Shown: one piece after another, positions 21,701-32,731 of the stretch | How the letters are laid out: the number at the start of each line of letters is the position of its first letter | Numbering within the stretch: position 1 is the first letter of the stretch | NCBI RefSeq assembly: GCF_003171515.1 | Contig: NC_089391.1 | Span: 5,013,075-5,077,074 of the forward strand | DNA length: 64,000 nucleotides | Reading direction: 5' to 3' | DNA from: Pyrenophora tritici-repentis | Lineage: Eukaryota; Ascomycota; Dothideomycetes; Pleosporales; Pleosporaceae | Notes under the pieces: model-generated | Told to the model about the DNA's origin: nothing | The model's input: only the letters and a program-made list of their open reading frames with translations | The model's database searches: none | Program-made: the position numbers and the translations under genes

Positions 21701-22221
21701 GCTGAGGCCTTCTTTGGTCCTCGCTGCGTGCGTGCTGTGATGGCTTTTGTGTGGACAAATGCCTGGGCTAGAGGATTGTACTCTAATACCCACTGGCCAA
21801 AATTTTCTAAGAGGTTGCCAATAACTTGATCGTCTGGTCCTCGTAGGTTGGTTGGGTTTGATTTGGTATCCCACCAGATTCCTCTCTGCCGTAGCAGTCG
21901 GAAGGACACTAGATTGCATACGATCTCTGGGCAGATTGCCACATCTCGCAGCACTAGCTTTGTTGTCCTATGCTGATGTTGCAGCGTGATGTCTGTGGTC
22001 CCGTATCCCCGTATCCAAATCTTTATACTACCAGCCCATATGTAGTCTCCTAATGATGACGGGCGGTAGTTGTATATCCGATCTGGATTGTTTGTGATGT
22101 GGCACGTCGCTCCTGAATCAAGAATGAATGATCGTGCGAGAGGGTACGTGTGCTCGGCTGTCCCACTCCGTGCGATGGTAGTGAACGCGGCGTCTACGTC
22201 CGTAATCTTTCGGCCTTCTAG
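18716..22221 (-). pseudogene. Copia-1 Pol: protease, integrase, reverse transcriptase, RNase H
   Basis: Pol in copia order, in frame with gag across a single TGA. The protease has LDSGATCH. The integrase has the LWHKRLGHPG zinc region, AIDFHTYE, IESDNE and GGAERSGG. The reverse transcriptase has FVHATIDREVFMRMP and the catalytic FYVDDI. RNase H has TSTTEAELLAL and a PTADMIADGLTK tail. One frame break lies in the integrase near 21395-21402, equivalent to one missing base; downstream the frame is open for about 900 residues. The same break is in Copia-2, so it predates the copying of one from the other or reflects a shared template. Confidence 0.9.
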
Positions 22222-23663
22222 TCATTCGATTGGTGACTGAGAGTACTCCGGCGTTGGTGTATGTGATTGTTTCAGAGCTGGCGTGCGTGTACGGGATCTG
22301 CATTGTCCGCGGATTAGCCCTTGCAGCTGTGTATCATTCTTACATTTAAACTGTACTAGTTCATTTGTAGCTTCATTTGGTGTCCACCACTCTGGCGCTA
22401 GGTCTGGATTGACATAGTAGCATGCTCTGAGTTCATGATATTGATAACACGCTGGGCATTTCTGCCCGGAGGTAGTCCCTTCACTTTGCGCTGAGGACCG
22501 CTTCTGTGCTGGCTTTCTCATGGCTTGTGAGGTTTGTGGTTGTTTACGAGGACGTCCCCGATACTTTGTTTGCGAGGTATTCCCCGGATTCAAGTTGGTA
22601 GATGGCGCGGTGACCCCACTGCTCGGCGTCCCGCGCAGTGGCTGGTAGGATTAGACTCCGCAACAATCAATTCAATCCGGTCACTCTCCTAGACCCACTT
22701 ACCTATCTAGGTAGGGCTTAAACTCCTATAGGTAACTACTAGGCTTAAAGCGGTAATCAATCAATCCAATCTGAACCTTCTAGGACCCACTTAATTGATT
22801 GTTGCGGACTGTGGGTAGGATGCACCTCCAGCGAGAGTTGTATCATCATGTGTGCTTTCATCGTAAGCTGCCATAGCTGCTTTGTGCTTCCCTGATCTAA
22901 AAAGGGGATGGTGCATCATCATGTGCTCTCGGAACCGATTCATCATCTCCTTTCGGCTCATCCCAGCTGCCCATCGTCCGTTCTCTTGGAAGTTTACGGC
23001 CCAGATAGGTACTGTTTTCTGGACGGCCACCAGAAAGTCCTTTGACATCGCATCAAGTTGTGACACTTCTGGTACGCTGTATACTTCAGCTTCCGTGGCG
23101 GCTTGGTCATATTCCGCCAGCCACGTGTCCCATTGATTTGGGGTCCTCATTGGTTTGAGGGATGCTAGGTATCTTTCTCTAGCTCGCTCCTTCTCGGTGC
23201 GATCGCTCACTCCAACTGTAAGCTTCAAGTTTATAATCCACTCGCGAAGTGTCTTGTCTGGGAGACAGCATGTGCGTAGTAGGTGCGGTGACACGCTTGA
23301 TTGAATCAGGGTCATGATGTGCTGGAAGCTTGACTGCTCCTTTTCGTATTGGTGTCGGTCGCTTTTGTACTGCTCCATCGACATGCGATAGTACTCGAGG
23401 TCTTCTTTAAACGCTTTCTGTCCGCTGTTCGATAGTTCGCTAAGTCTTCCTGGCTCTTCGATGCCAGAAGCTGCTTGGTAGTCAGCAAGGATTGGGATTC
23501 TAAGGTCGGTAGGCCTCCGGAGGGGCTGAGTAGTAGTCTTTGGGTCAATCTTATCCCAAATATTGTGTGCTATGCAACGCGCTTGCAGTTGTAGCATCCA
23601 ACCGGTGTAGTCTGACTGGTCGCGTAAAGTCACGGTCGCGTCGCGGGTGGTAAATGTCGTCAT
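22222..23663 (-). pseudogene. Copia-1 Gag interrupted by a MITE
   Basis: Gag starts at the ATG at 23663 and is open for about 280 residues to the 162-bp MITE at 22652-22813. After removal of the MITE and one 8-bp duplication it continues in frame to the TGA at 22222-22224. The distal part has a Cys/His knuckle (CPACYQYHELRAC). The interruption adds a premature stop just inside the MITE, so no full Gag can be made from this copy unless the MITE is spliced out. Confidence 0.88.
22652..22813 (-). mobile_element. 162-bp hAT-type MITE in Copia-1 gag
   Basis: Reverse-orientation copy of the 162-bp MITE, with the 8-bp duplication GGTAGGAT (22644-22651, 22814-22821). Position and duplication are the same as in Copia-2, so the two copies descend from one insertion. 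Confidence 0.92.
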
Positions 23664-23698
23664 TTTGGTAGGTAGGTAAAGATAGTGAGACTCTTAAT

Positions 23699-23888
23699 TG
23701 TCAGATATTCACTCTCATCTGGAATACTGATGAAATAGGTAATAATGGTGATGATATTGATTGTTGATTGTTTGTTGGTTCTGTCTACGGTTGTGGGCAC
23801 ACCTGGGGGGTGCCAAGCCTTCCTGTGATCCGATTGGCTCTCTCAGATGCCGGGTCGCGCTAGTCTAACCCAGCGTCTGTACGCTCTC
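23699..23888 (-). repeat. Copia-1 5' LTR, left part
   Basis: The first 190 bp of the LTR; the remaining 26 bp are at 31983-32008, beyond Gypsy-1. The next bases toward gag (23687-23698) are the primer-binding site, in complement of the site described for Copia-2. Confidence 0.92.
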
Positions 23889-24059
23889 TGTCATGGATCA
23901 AACCCGCGACCTCTAGTAAGCGAGGTGGCCCGTGCGCCTTAAGCGAAGGCCACAGCCGAACACCAAAGTTCGACCCGCGCAGGTCTTCGAACCTGCACGC
24001 AATATCTCACTTAGTACTTAATACAGATACGGTCATCTCAACTATTGACGTCCCTCACA
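23889..24059 (+). repeat. Gypsy-1 5' LTR
   Basis: 171 bp, matched at 31807-31977. A short hairpin GCAGGTcttcgaACCTGC near 23979-23996 is directly followed by ACGCAATAT (23997-24005), the sequence that can pair with the primer-binding site. Confidence 0.93.
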
Positions 24060-24061
24060 CT

Positions 24062-24070
24062 ATATTGCGT
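24062..24070 (+). promoter_or_regulatory. Candidate self-priming site of Gypsy-1
   Basis: ATATTGCGT, two bases after the 5' LTR, is the exact reverse complement of ACGCAATAT within the LTR (23997-24005). Self-primed elements such as Tf1 use RNA from the start of their own transcript in this way. No tRNA-like TGG motif is at this position. Confidence 0.55.
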
Positions 24071-24604
24071 CTACCATACGGTACCTAGGACACGCGCGGA
24101 AAGTGACCGCACCGAAGAACTCAGCGCGCAATCAGTATTGCTCGTGACAGCAACCCCGCAACCCCGCGGCTGAGACGGCGACAACTCGTCCCCATCTTCG
24201 GTCACAGACCCGCATCAGGATAGCTCGCGCGCCGCCAACTGGGACTTTGAGGCTCTGTTATACGACTGCGGAGTGGAACTCAATTGTCATTGGCCCTCGT
24301 ACGCGCGCGATACAAGCTATTGTGCTGACAGCGGAAGGCGTGTTGTGCTAGAAGCCCATCATCGAAGGACGTTGCCAGTACCGCGTCGCGATTGAGAGTA
24401 TCGCGATTGCACTGGAACGATTGCGACGGTATCGCATCACCTTGGTGACTGGTAGACGGTTTGGCTCACCGCTTTACTTCGAGCAAGGAGTCAGGAGTGT
24501 GACAGCAAATAATCAGCTGTGCTCCCCGCCCACATTTGACGCACTCTCTCACAATCATAACCACTCTCTTTCTCCACCTACATTAACCACACCCAACACC
24601 TTAA
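24071..24604 (+). promoter_or_regulatory. Gypsy-1 untranslated leader
   Basis: About 530 bases between the priming site and the gag start. No frame with a recognisable domain is present. I see no tRNA gene or clear structure. Confidence 0.5.
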
Positions 24605-26985
24605 ATGTTTAGAACTATCAACGCCATTAGCGACAACGTCTCTACCGGCGGCCGCCACCCCCGCCGATCTAGCGACATGCAGCCTCCTCCACAGCCCAGC
24701 GTGACTGACTTCCCTATTGGCCGCAAGAAGCGCAAAGACAAAGCGCCCGCGACCCCCGCAGCCAAGACTCCAGCCGCGAGCGACCTAAGGATACTGCATC
24801 CGACACCCAACAAACTATTAGCCAAGGCCCCGCTCCTAAGCATGAGCCTGTTCGTCGATCCGAACCAGGCCGTCGAAGCACCTTCGGCTACCCCGCACTT
24901 CCAGTTACAGAAGGAGACAGCCAAGAGCCCACAATGGTACCACACGACCCTGCCGACATCTACGATGTTATAGTTGGCAGTTGTCGACTCCAATCCCTCA
25001 GAAACAAGAACGTCTTGTCTGCCAAGATTACTCACTCTGAGTTCACGTTCATCACTATTGTACAAAACGAGACTGAGGATGAATTTGAGCTGTACCTAGG
25101 CCGAGAATCTCCCCTGGAAGAATTCCAAGTCCCCGTCTGCACTGACGACGACTTATTGGAGCTAGCCACTTCAAACACCGCGTTCCTGCGCTCTCTAGCT
25201 ATTGAGCTCATGAAGTTCGCCGCTGCTTGCGCTCCTATCCTGGACGCGAACATCGATGCAATAACCAAGGAAGCTCACGAAGCCGCTGTTAACCGCTTAC
25301 GCCTTCGCATCACTAAGGCTGAAGCTAAGCTTAGCTGGTACGAGAAGGAAGTCTCAAAGCTGACTGAGACTATTGAGACTACTAATGCTGAGTTGGAACA
25401 CACCAACCGAGAGCGTAATGAGCTTAAGCTAGAGGTCGAGCGCTTTTATCGTCCTTCATCCTCCAAGACCGCCGGTTGCACTAACCCTACTCACCAAGAC
25501 TGGTATGAGGACTGGAAACACGAAGAAGCGCAGTCCATTAAGTTCCACGGCCTGTACGAGGAGTTCTTCAGGAAGCACCAGGAAGAGCGCGCCCGCGCAG
25601 ACCGCTATCACCAGCAGCGCGCAGAACGCGACGCCGACTACGAAGATGTGGTCGCCCAGAACTGCGCACTTGAAGAACAACTTGTCCAAGCTACTGAGAA
25701 TACCCGCAAGCTAGAGACCTCTCTAACTCAGCAACAGCGTGAGTACAATGACGTTGTTGCGCGCCTTCAGCGATATGATCATAACTTCCGCCCGTACACC
25801 TTGCAGCGTCGCGAGGACCGCGGTCGTAACAGTCATCTATCTACTCAGCGCAACCGACGACACGAGTCACCTGAGCGCCGTACAGATCGCCGCACTGCAT
25901 CACCTAACCCGTATCCTAGCCGACAAGCCACTCCTGTTGTTACTCGGCCTGCGCCTCGCCCTCGCGGCGACTCTCACTCAAGATCGCGCTCCCGCTCCCG
26001 CCGAGATCGCGCGAATCCGTTGAACCAAGATCCTCACCGATATATCCCTCCTCCATACAACGGCCAGCAATCAGTACAACAGGCAGCGTCCACAGTTGGA
26101 GGTCTAAGCCTTTCCTTTAAGCTCCCCGACATTGAAGTCTGGAAAGGCAACGATGATACCAAGAACTACGACAAGTGGCGTCGGTCAGCCATCCAGAAGT
26201 GCGAATCTCTGCCTGAAGACAAGCAATTGGCCTACTTGGAGATGAAGGTGGACGGCGCAGCATGGCAATATATTGACGATCTCAAGTTCGAACACTACTT
26301 GGACCTTCTTGAAGGACTGGACCCATACTACGCGCGCTCTACCTACGAGAAGGTCTCAGAAGCACAGTCGCAACTCGCTGATGGCTCTCTCAAGATGGGA
26401 TCGTCTGAATCCTTTGCAGATTGGCGTGGGCGCTTTATGAGCGTGTGTCGCCTAGTGAAGCTTCCAGACAGCGCCATGATTGGCTACGCTCGCGCTTTCC
26501 TGCGACCTGGCCTCGCCGCCGCCGCCTCACACGCCTTTGACGATGAGCAAGAGAATGCTCTTGTCAAGTTCCTTGACGCCGCCCGCAAGTCTGATCTAAC
26601 ACAGAAACAGATTAATCAAGGCAAGACCGCTGCTGACAAACCTCGCACCAAGCCGCGCACGCGCTCCCCAAATGATCGTAATCCTGCACGAAAGGCTCGC
26701 TCTGGCCGAGGACAACATCGCGAAGCTACTACGACGCGCACAGAGTGGCAGAAGGACGCAATGGCTAAGGCTAAGGTCTGCTTCCGTTGTGGCGAGACTG
26801 GTCACCAGGCGCGCGATAAGAAGGGTTGCGCAATCTTAGACTGGGACCAAATCAAGCCTAAGCTTAGTAGTATGCATCTCTATGCTATGGGAGCGGACTT
26901 CGACGCCGAAGACGACGACTCTAATGCTTCCACTGAAGAGGAGCCTGAGTTGGACGACATGGGCGAGCCAGTTTCGGAAAACTAG
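24605..26985 (+). pseudogene. Gypsy-1 Gag (one frameshift)
   Basis: Structural protein of the particle. The best start is the ATG at 24605. The basic N-terminal frame passes one base back at the C5 run 24753-24757 and is then open to the TAG at 26983. Features in order: a coiled-coil-like stretch rich in Glu and Lys (about 25290-25450 and 25530-25760), an Arg/Ser-rich segment (SRSRSRSRRDR), the gag fold (WKGNDDTKNYDKWRRSAIQK, WRGRFMSVCRLVKLP) and one zinc knuckle (CFRCGETGHQARDKKGC). The C-terminus is acidic. Without the single-base loss it would be about 790 residues. Confidence 0.85.
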
Positions 26986-29900
26986 ACGCTCCTGATAACA
27001 GTCGCATTCAGGAGCTAGACTGGCGCAAGGACATACAACAGAACCGCGAGACGCGAGAAAACCATAACCGTCTCAAGGTCGCTGCCGCCAGGATACTATC
27101 TCCAGAAGTCGGAGATCAGGACAACTCACAAGACGTCCAAGACCACTACATCTCTGCGATCGCCGTTAAGGGCCATCTTCGATCTACTAAACAACTACGT
27201 TACGACTCCTACACCCTCACTTCTTCTAAGGAATGGAAAAAGACAACTACTCTTATCGACACAGGCGCTAGCGCTTCCTTTGTGAACAGGCGATGGGCTA
27301 AAGCCATGGGCCTGCCCATAATGTCTACCTCTTCACCTATCCAGCTTTCTCTCGCGGATGGGAAGGTTGTTGATACATTGAATGAAGCCGTGGAAATCCA
27401 AGTCAAACACGGCAGCCACTTATCACCAGTCGTGTGCTTCGTCGCTGACGTAGGAGACTTTGATCTTATCCTTGGTATGACTTGGCTGGAAGACCACGAC
27501 CCCGGTCTCACCTTCTCACCGCGGAGCATGAAGTTCTCTTCTTCACATTGTACTTCATGTTGTCTCGACCACGGTCTCCCTGAGACAGTATACGGCGACG
27601 GCAAGACTCCATCACTTTCAGAATCTCGGCAAACCACGCCCGTGGGCGAGATCTGCATTATCACCGCCAAGGCCGCCTACCTCATGGCTGCGCACAACCC
27701 AGACGAAGCCATCTGGGTCGAACCACAAGACTGGGAGAAGCTTGCTGACCCTCCAGACGACAATAACGATTGCGATTTAGACTCCTTCAAACGCAACATC
27801 GCCCGCCTCGCCGCCGTCACACAAGAGGACTACGACCACTATATGAACAAGATGGAGAGTCCACATATGACGGAAGCGGAGATCCGCAAACTGGTGCCAG
27901 ACTGGTTGTACAGCAAGATGCCAGACTTGTTCAGTCCTATACAAGCAGGGAAGTTGGCACCTCATCGCGAAGGCGTTGACCATGAGATTGACACCGACGG
28001 ACGCATTCACAAGCCTAAGATCTATGGGCTCACACGAACGGAGACCAGGGCCATCAAGGCCTACATCGACGACATGCTCGGACGCGGATTCATCCGACCG
28101 TCCACATCTCCGTACGCGTCACCTGTCTTAGTTGTCAAGAAACCAGGTGGCGGACTTCGCATCTGCGTTGACTACCGTCAGCTCAACGCCATCACCAAGA
28201 AGAACCGCAACGCTCCACCCTCCATCAAGGAAACGCTGGCCCGCATGGCCAAGGTACGATGGATGACGATTGTCGACGTTGTGGCTGCATTCAACACTGT
28301 TCGGATCAAAGAAGGCGATGAAGAAAAGACAGCCTTTCTCACTCGGTATGGGCTATACGAATACGTTGTCATGCCCTTCGGCCTCTGCAATGCGCCTGGC
28401 ACTTTCCAGACCTTTATCAATGAGACACTCCGCGAGTACCTTGACGATATCTGTACAGCTTACCTCGACGACGTCCTTATATACACCTGCGACGATGACG
28501 AGTCAGTTCATGAAGCCGACGTCATCAAGGTCCTCTCTAAGATACGCGACGCTGGCCTCCATCTTGATCCCACGAAGTGCAAATTCAAGGTCAAGAAAGT
28601 GAAGTACCTAGGCCTCATCCTCACTACAGAGGGCATCGAAATGGATCCAAAAAAGGTCTCCACTATACTAGACTGGCAAATACCGCGCTCAGTCAAAGAC
28701 GTCCAGTCTTTCCTTGGTTTCGCCAACTTCTACCGTCGCTTCATCAAAGGCTTCTCCTACATCGCAAAAGCCTTGACAGAACTCACGCGCAAGGATGGCG
28801 AAGGCAAGGACCAGAGACATCAGTTCCCGCTCATCGCTGATAGCAAAGCTATACAAGCTTTCCATCGACTTAAGGACGCCTTTAAGACTGCAGGAGTCCT
28901 TGCACACTTCGATCCTGACCTAGAGACTTGGTTGGAAACCGATGCCTCAGATTTCGTTACTGCAGCTATCCTCTCTCAGAAGGACGCGACAGGAGTCCTC
29001 CGCCCAGTTGCTTTCCTATCGCACAAGATGAACCCTGCGGAATGCAATTATGAGATATACGACAAGGAACTCCTAGCTATTGTCAACGCCTTTGAGCAAT
29101 GGCGCTTTGAGCTGTCTGGTACTGATGATCCTATTATGGTGTTGTCTGACCATCAAGCCCTTCAGACCTTTATGACCACAAAGCGCCTCAACAGACGCCA
29201 AGCCCGTTGGGCGGAATTCATGGCAGAGTTCAACTTCATTATCAAGTACAGGCCAGGCAAGCAGGGCACGAAGCCAGACGCTTTGACAAGGCGTCCTGGC
29301 GACCTACCCGAGTCACCCGACGACATCCGCCGTCGGCATCAACTCCAGGTAGTCATCAAGCCTGACCAAGTCGATCCTGAAGCGCGCGTCTGCACCATCA
29401 ACATCGCCAAGGATGGAGGTTCTCGCCATGCAGTCTACCTCGCAAATCTCATCACACAGCGCACCCTTCCTGACTCTATCCCCGCAGTCGCGCAAATGCT
29501 GTATCAACTTAGCGAGGAAGACAACATCTCTGAACGGTACGCCGTCCTCGCCGCACTGCCTGGCATCGAGCCTGAGGGGGAGAAAACGGCGTCTCCCATG
29601 ACCTCACGAGCAAAAGATCGCTCTGTGCAGCCGATAACGTTACAATCTCGCCTATTACAACGCCAATCGCCGCAACTAGTGCGCCCGCGATACCAAACGA
29701 GACGCCCGCCGCAATTAATGTGCCCGCGCCACCGAACAACGAGCTGACTATTGATGCTCTGCTTGACAATATCAAGGCAGCATACAAGGATGATAAGGTG
29801 TTGCAGGCGATCGTCAAAGCCAAGAAGGACGGCCTACGACGCCTGCCGTTCAAACTCATACATGGAGAAGAGCACCTCAGGCTGGAACTTGGCGATTGCG

Positions 29901-31425
29901 AGATCACCGACGAACTACTCTATGTGCGCAACAAGGTCTACGTCCCCGCCGGCGCCGTTCGCACCCAAGTTATTGAACAAGCCCACAAGAGCGTCTGCGG
30001 TGGCCACAGCGGCAAACATGAGTTATACTCCAAGCTGTCGCGATGGTATTACTGGCCTAGGATGACCACGGACGTCGCGCAATATGTACGCGCGTGTCTG
30101 ACTTGCAAGAGGAGCAAAGCATACCGAGAAGGCAAGCATGGGCTGCTGCATCCGCTACCAATCCCCAGCAAATACTGGTCCAGCATCTCTATAGACTTCA
30201 TCACTCACCTGCCGCCCTGCAGGCATAACGGTCAAACGTTCACTGACATCCTCGTGGTAGTCGACCGACTCACCAAGAAGAAGAAGTTCATCCCAATGGC
30301 TAGTATGACCACCGACGCCCTTGTGGTAGCCTTTATCGAATACATCTGGCGAGAAGAGGGCTTTCCTGAGGAGATTATCTCAGACCGTGGAGCGCAGTTT
30401 GTCTCTTACTTTTGGAAGCGACTATGCCAGCGTCTGGGTGTACGCCCGAAGTTCTCGACCGCTCACCATCCCCAGACTGACGGACAAACCGAGAACGCGA
30501 ACTCCTACCTCAAGCAATACCTACGCGCCTATGTCAACTACGAGCAGGATAACTGGGCGCTTTTTCTGCCAATAGCTGAATTCGAAGCCAACTCCAGCAC
30601 CAGCAGCACAACTGGCAAGTCGCCTTTCTTCGCGACTAAAGGATACAACCCACGGAGTGGCATTGAACCCCTGCGCCAGCGCCAGGCGCTGCGACCTTGA
30701 CTGCGCCTGCGCAACAAGAACGTCTCAACGCTGACGCTTTCGCGGATCGCATGAAAACGCTGCAGGACGAGCTGCGAGCTTCAATGCAATGGGCGCAAGC
30801 AAAACAAGCAGAATACGCCAATGAAGGAAGGCTACCCGCACCAGCTTTCAAAGTCGGCGACCAAGTGATGCTGGACACTCGCAACCTACGGACGAAAAGA
30901 CCCTCCGCGTCATTAGACCTAAAGAACCGCGGTCCCTTTACTATCGTTCGCGCCATCAACAACACCGCATACGAGCTAGATCTTCCCGCTAACATGAAGC
31001 GCATCCACAATGTTTTCCACCCATGGCTCTTACACTTGGTTGACGACAACCCACTTACTGGACAAACACAAGATCCTGAGGTCCCTGCGGAGTTCGACCC
31101 AGAAGTGGAAGACGACACTGAATACACTGTCGAAGCAATCGAAGACTGCCGCATTAATAAGAAGCTTAAGGATCCTGCCGCCCGCGGTCGCAAGGGCAAG
31201 ACTACCCAAGGCCTGCTCCAATACTTGGTACGATGGGCAAACTATCCCGACGGCCCCGACAATCCTTCATGGGAACCATACATGAACCTCGCGGACTCCG
31301 CTGACACTGTGACGCGCTATCACCTTGATCACCCAAACAAGCCGCCTATGCACAGGAAGTTTAAGTCTCTCACAGGCAAACAAGATATGCTGGTTATGCG
31401 ACTTCACGCTCTTAGTCGTGTCTAG
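26949..31425 (+). pseudogene. Gypsy-1 Pol with chromodomain (two frameshifts)
   Basis: Polyprotein in the -1 frame relative to gag. The protease has LIDTGASASFV. RT has the catalytic YLDDVLIY and NAPGTF; RNase H has ETDASDF. The integrase zinc domain has HKSVCGGHSGKH with CLTCKRSK; its core has SIDFITHLPP, SDRGAQF and QTDGQTENAN. The C-terminal chromodomain has LVRWANYPDGPDNPSWEP and would direct integration to modified histones. Frame breaks, each one base lost, are at the G5 run 29576-29580 (between RNase H and integrase) and the C4 run 30668-30671 (after the integrase core). Otherwise it is full length. Confidence 0.9.
26976..26982 (+). promoter_or_regulatory. Candidate -1 frameshift site, Gypsy-1 gag/pol
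   Basis: GGAAAAC lies directly before the gag stop TAG. Pol is in the -1 frame and opens at 26949, so the two overlap by 37 bases. The same UUCGGAAAAY context ends the gag of Gypsy-2 (51101-51107). It is not a perfect X-XXY-YYZ heptamer, so frameshifting is an inference. Confidence 0.45.
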
Positions 31426-31806
31426 CCAGTGGTGACAACAGCAGACAAGACCAACAATAAGACTGGGATAATATAGTTGTGCTTGCTATAATCGAGGGCG
31501 TCGATAAGTTGTGCTAGAAATAGGACTTATAGACGCTGTGCTCGTGGCAAGGACTAGACTGTCAAAGTTACTATTGTTAAGACAAGATGCTAAGGTCACC
31601 ACGCCACGATGATGATCCATAATTACTGTGCACAGACAACGGGAATAGAATGTAGTAATGGAATGGACACTGCAAGCGACACGCTTGGTATGCAGCAGTT
31701 TTGCGATATAGGTATCTCCTTTGTATACAATTTTAGGCAAAAAAAAAAAAAAAAAAAAAAAAGGCAGTTCGAGCGTTGGAACTTGCTCTCTTTTTTGGGG
31801 GGGTAG
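31426..31806 (+). other. Gypsy-1 3' untranslated region with A24 run
   Basis: A 380-base stretch between the pol stop and the 3' LTR. It contains a run of 24 A at 31739-31762 and ends with a polypurine tract (seven G then TAG) directly before the LTR. The A run is far from the LTR polyadenylation region. Confidence 0.7.
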
Positions 31807-31977
31807 TGTCATGGATCAAACCCGCGACCTCTAGTAAGCGAGGTGGCCCGTGCGCCTTAAGCGAAGGCCACAGCCGAACACCAAAGTTCGACCCGCGCAG
31901 GTCTTCGAACCTGCACGCAATATCTCACTTAGTACTTAATACAGATACGGTCATCTCAACTATTGACGTCCCTCACA
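31807..31977 (+). repeat. Gypsy-1 3' LTR
   Basis: 171 bp, matching 23889-24059. It is followed by the duplicated CTCTC and the last 26 bp of the Copia-1 LTR. Confidence 0.93.
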
Positions 31978-32021
31978 CTCTCATCTTCAACAGTGCTATT
32001 ATCTGACACAGCTTCTCAATA

Positions 32022-32270
32022 AAAACTGTATTTCTTACTATAAGAGCCCGCTGCTACATCTCTTTCTATCTACCACACTGCTCTTTAGCACTAGCGCCTA
32101 CTCCAGATCTACTCTAGAATAGGAGCACGCAAAACATCCTCCAAACTGTACTACCCCAAAGAAACTACTCATAGAAAACACCTATATAGAACGGCCTAGG
32201 CCAAAGTCTTGCATAGTCTCTGACTGAAAAGGACTCTAAATGGAATAATAATAATAATAATGTTGAGAAT
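32022..32270 (+). repeat. SINE-like repeat, 3' fragment
   Basis: The reverse complement aligns with the beginning of the repeats at 43766 and 46955 (the blocks around GGTAGACAGAAAGAGATG and GACTATG...GACTTTGGC...CCGTTCTAT). In this orientation the fragment ends in an (AAT)n tail at 32253-32270. The solo-LTR-like copy C is inserted in that tail. Confidence 0.7.
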
Positions 32271-32479
32271 ACAGTCCGTAAGTGACTTGGTGGTATCAAG
32301 CGGAGGAGTAGTCACATGATTGGTGACACGTGCAGGTGGGTCCTAGCGGGGAGCTTGGACGCAGCTGCACGCAACACGGATCTACGAACGTGTAAATAGC
32401 TCCTTAGTCAATACAATACGAGTCGTACCACCACTACCGTTGTGCCTTAGAGAGCGCTCTATTAGGTAGTCATACTACT

Positions 32480-32696
32480 TGTCAGATAATAGCACTGTTG
32501 AAGATGAGAGCGTACAGACGCTGGGTTAGACTAGCGCGACCCGGCATCTGAGAGAGCCAATCGGATCACAGGAAGGCTTGGCACCCCCCAGGTGTGCCCA
32601 CAACCGTAGACAGAACCAACAAAACAATCAACAATCAATATCATCACCATTATTACCTATTTCATCAGTATTCCAGATGAGAGTGAATATCTGACA
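32480..32696 (+). repeat. Copia-2 5' LTR
   Basis: 217 bp from TGTCAGATAATAG to AATATCTGACA, equal to 37730-37946. Confidence 0.94.
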
Positions 32697-32709
32697 ATTA
32701 AGAGTCTCA
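32697..32709 (+). promoter_or_regulatory. Primer-binding site matching tRNA-Lys(CUU) anticodon arm
   Basis: ATTAAGAGTCTCA starts at the first base after the LTR. Its reverse complement TGAGACTCTTAAT equals the anticodon stem-loop of a typical eukaryotic tRNA-Lys with anticodon CUU. This implies priming by a 5' tRNA half cut in the anticodon loop, as in Drosophila copia, but from a different tRNA. Confidence 0.7.
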
Positions 32710-32731
32710 CTATCTTTACCTACCTACCAAA

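Larger units (their letters stand above)
23889..31977 (+). mobile_element. Gypsy-1, chromodomain Ty3/gypsy element inside a Copia-1 LTR
   Basis: 8089-bp plus-strand element with apparently identical 171-bp LTRs (TGTCATGG...CCTCACA) and the 5-bp duplication CTCTC (23884-23888, 31978-31982). It encodes Gag with a zinc knuckle, and Pol with protease, RT, RNase H, integrase and chromodomain. The chromodomain places it among chromoviruses. It is the innermost and youngest insertion of the nest. Confidence 0.94.
18450..32008 (-). mobile_element. Copia-1, Ty1/copia element interrupted by Gypsy-1
   Basis: Minus-strand element of about 5.46 kb once Gypsy-1 (23889-31977) and its CTCTC duplication are removed. 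It has 216-bp LTRs, gag and pol, and a target duplication CAGCT. Gypsy-1 lies inside its 5' LTR (23699-23888 plus 31983-32008). It carries a 162-bp MITE in gag. It is almost identical to Copia-2 (32480-37946), which lies in the opposite orientation. Confidence 0.93.
18214..32021 (+). repeat. Solo-LTR-like repeat, copy B, split by Copia-1
   Basis: Starts TGTTGAGAATACAG at 18214, runs to GTGCCAGCT at 18449, and resumes after Copia-1 with TCTCAATA at 32014-32021. The 5-bp duplication CAGCT (18445-18449, 32009-32013) shows Copia-1 inserted near its 3' end. No clear target duplication of the repeat itself is seen: the left flank is LINE 3' UTR and the right flank is a SINE-like fragment. Confidence 0.75.
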
